Position numbers and translations under genes: made by a program. A DNA stretch of 38,726 bases from Conidiobolus incongruus B7586 (lineage: Eukaryota > Entomophthoromycota > Entomophthoromycetes > Entomophthorales > Conidiobolaceae). Positions 34,986 through 38,726 of this stretch are shown piece by piece; positions within the stretch are counted from its first letter, which is position 1; every line of letters starts with the position of its first letter. Under the pieces are notes generated by a model that worked only from the letters and a program-made list of their open reading frames with translations, made no database searches and was not told the origin of the DNA. The stretch covers positions 1 to 38,726 of the forward strand of contig JNEM01015439.1 in NCBI GenBank assembly GCA_000697335.1, written 5' to 3'.

Positions 34986-36771
34986 TATTTGGTTTATATA
35001 TTTATTACAAATTCACTCTAAAATACATGATATATAAAGATTTTTTCCAATATGAATTAAATAAATAGTGAGATTAATTTGATCTATTTAAAATGATTAA
35101 TATTTATACTGTCATATTTTTGTGATAACTTAAAAATATTTAAGTTATATATTTATATAATAATTTGTTTTAAATTATTAAATTATGATCTATTAATGTA
35201 TAGAAAAATATTATTCAAGATAATAATTTGAAAATGTTGTTATGGTACTAATTTAAATTGCCGATATTATTTCAGATTAAAATATTTTAATATTGTCTAC
35301 TTTTTACATAATATGATAATAGATAAAATATATACCAATTTCATCAATGTGTAATATTATAATTTAATTACATTTTACATATTAACTGCTTTAACAATTA
35401 TTTATAAGTAACTTATTCAAATCAAAAAAATATTAGCATCTTTTACAATATATAAGTTACTACTAGTTTATAAATATTTTCATTAACATTGTTGAAATTT
35501 TTATTTAATAAATTTTAAAAACATGAATAGATAAATATGAAAACATGTTTATATTAAGATATAAATTAAATATTTTTTATTAGCAAGAAACAATCTTGTT
35601 TATGTCATAAAAATAAGATAATGAATGTGTAAAATCTTAAAATTTATTTATATATTTGTAGAAGGTTATTGTTTCAGAATTTTTAGGGACTCCATATGAT
35701 TGATTTTTCGTTGAATTGGTAAAGATTTATCAAGAGATATATAAATTTACTCCAAATTTTATCGCTAATCTAATATTAATAGAAAAAACATATTTAATAA
35801 TTTGAGCTGTTCCATTAAAATAAATTCATTGGTTTTATAGGTTTATTTATCATGCTATATATGTATATGTATATGTATAAATTTTAATTATATATAGCTT
35901 CATTAAACTCAATTTCAAAATTGATCAAATGAATATTTGAAAAGATATGTTACAAAATTATAACGTACTGTATGGAATTCTAAATAAATATCCCACGGAA
36001 ATATTGCAATTTACAAATTACTAAATACACTATATATTACTATATCTATACTTATATTCCTATCTTTATTTTCATTTAGTTAATATGAATAATGTAAGTT
36101 TTGAATAAAAACACAAATGTATTTAAATTCATACTTGTATACATAATTCTTAAAATATAATATTTATTTCTTTTAAAATTAACTTTAAAATGTATGATTA
36201 ATAAATATATTTTAAAAATTAAATTCAAAATAATTTTAATATTAATTTAAATAACAGAATAATAAAGTTTAGAGTGTATGAATAAAGACATGGCTCTACA
36301 CTTTATTTTTTCTATACCTCAATAACATGCAAATCTACAATTATACTATTAGCCAATCAAATCTTTAGATTCCCCATTTAACATAACCCTGATTAACCAT
36401 TAAATGAATTTTAGTTAAACATGATATTTTCATTATTATTTTGTTAACAATAAGGTTAATTCATCTAATATTTCCATCTCCTGTCAATTAACAACTGAGT
36501 CTGCTATTGGGTCTTTGATTCTAGTCTTTTCATATTGTCTTTCATTCATCAATTCATCATTTGCAGCTAAATCCTGATACATCCATATAATTAGTTTAAC
36601 TCCTCGTAAGTATCTTAAACTTTTTTCAATCATATTTTATTTTTAGTTGATAACTTTATTAATTGTGACTCTAATATTTTAAAATTTTATATTATAGATT
36701 AATTTATTCTTCATTATTATTAATATCATTTTTATTCATCTACTTTTAATTTCTTAAAATACGCATTCACA
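34986..36771. other. AT-rich region upstream of ARF6
   Basis: Mostly A/T-dominated DNA. The last 480 bp (from about 36290) are somewhat less AT-rich and probably contain the ARF6 promoter and leader. No gene or RNA is recognised. Confidence 0.55.
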
Positions 36772-37509
<738 letters not shown>

Positions 37510-38726
37510 GTATTGATATATATTTACAATTATCTCAACTTGAATTGTTTTTAGCTTAATTCTATCCCGTTTTACGTATATTCATGTTTATCCATTAATA
37601 TTGATTAATTCTTTATAACCTATTCAAGCGGATATATTTTGAAATTATATTAGTACTTTATATATCTCTATTTACCATTATATTTCTCTATTTTTATATT
37701 TGTAATTTTTTATATTTTGATTAAAATTTTTTATAATCTAATATATTTTTAGGTTTAAAATTCTACAATATTTCCTATTTAAATCTTTTTTCTTTTACAT
37801 ATAAAAATCAATAGATATCCTTCAACTAATATTTCGAATTTTTTTTACATTCCAGAATTGGTTATTTATTATCTATTTCAAAGTATTTTTTGAATTTGAA
37901 ATACAATCGATATATCAAAAAATATTACATGTGTTCCCATTTCTTTTTTAATAAACTATTCATATTGATTGAATATCAACATATATTTCATTAATATCAT
38001 TGAACTAATCTTATATTGAAGGATAGTATTTTTCTTTATGACTTTGCTAATTATATTCATTAAATTTTTATTTTACTCATTACTTACAAATAATATCAAG
38101 TTCTATTCCTAATTATTAGTTTCAATTTATATTATTTTGTATTCATTGTCTCAGTTTTCATTTTGAACAAATATTCAGTATTTTATATTCATTTATCATT
38201 GAATTTTGATATTTAATTTAATTTCAGTTGGTGTTTCATTAAGTTAATGTACAATAATATACTAATGCAACATAAAAGTTTTGATTATTTTTCAAAATTT
38301 AAAAGCATTAAAATGAATTTCTAAAAATATATAAATTCAGATTTATCATACCATTAGGTTTAAATTCATTAAAATATTTTTTATTTTATAATCAATATAT
38401 TTGGACATATTTGATTAAAAATAAAAAATATAATAAAAATGATTTAATAAGATAAACTTACTAAGACTCAAAAAATTTTAACCCAAAAAATTATTGAATA
38501 TTAGAAAATAATTCCCTTTGAAAATAAAAGAAATAAATCAATAAGATTTTTACTATTATAAGAGATTTAATTAATTAATATATATTTTGGGCATCATTAA
38601 TTAAACAAAAACAATTTGAATAATGATATATATTAAATTTAAAAAATTATATGTTATATATATTTATTGAAATTAATATAAAATAAAACAAAATTATAAT
38701 ATTTTAAATTAAAGATATTATTAATA
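37510..38726. other. AT-rich flank downstream of ARF6
   Basis: About 1.2 kb of A/T-dominated DNA to the window end. No gene, RNA or repeat family is recognised. Confidence 0.65.

Overview
The window is nuclear DNA of an AT-rich, intron-rich fungus. A Zn(II)2Cys6 transcription factor, a Kch1-type potassium-transport protein, fungal-type SEY1 and NOP8, and a HIS5 gene with a Gcn4/CPC1-type promoter site all point to Fungi. I could trace 37 GT-AG introns in seven genes; nearly all are 46-60 nt long. Intergenic DNA is extremely AT-rich, while coding exons are visibly less so. I cannot place the lineage more precisely from sequence alone.

Layout. Left third (1-13.1 kb): SEY1 (minus), NOP8/NOL8-like (plus), HIS5 (minus), a decayed ALG9 mannosyltransferase locus (minus) and CDC37 (plus). 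Middle (13.9-20.1 kb): a Nudix hydrolase with a C-terminal membrane segment (minus) and the PP4 regulatory subunit PSY2/SMEK (plus). From 20.1 to 30.9 kb lies a gene-poor, AT-rich stretch with one Zn2Cys6 regulator (26.0-27.0 kb), one weakly GC-richer island near 24.4 kb, and two copies of the synthetic Tn5 mosaic end. Right part: a TrmH-type RNA 2'-O-methyltransferase (minus), a Kch1-like membrane protein (minus), an unexplained pair of GC-rich islands (34.5-35.0 kb) and ARF6 (plus).

The intact genes are mostly housekeeping and are not a functional cluster: ER membrane fusion (SEY1), ribosome assembly (NOP8), histidine synthesis (HIS5), kinase chaperoning (CDC37), phosphatase 4 targeting (PSY2), RNA methylation (TrmH-like), K+ homeostasis (KCH1-like) and membrane traffic (ARF6). 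No operon-like or island-like system is visible.

The points most worth a second look are the inverted pair of perfect 19-bp Tn5 mosaic ends bracketing 386 bp (very probably a library or assembly artefact, so the join at 21.5-22.0 kb should not be trusted), the ALG9 locus with stops of all three kinds inside otherwise well-aligned sequence, the structured roughly 50% GC island at 34.5-34.7 kb, and a bacterial-style single-domain TrmH in a fungal genome.
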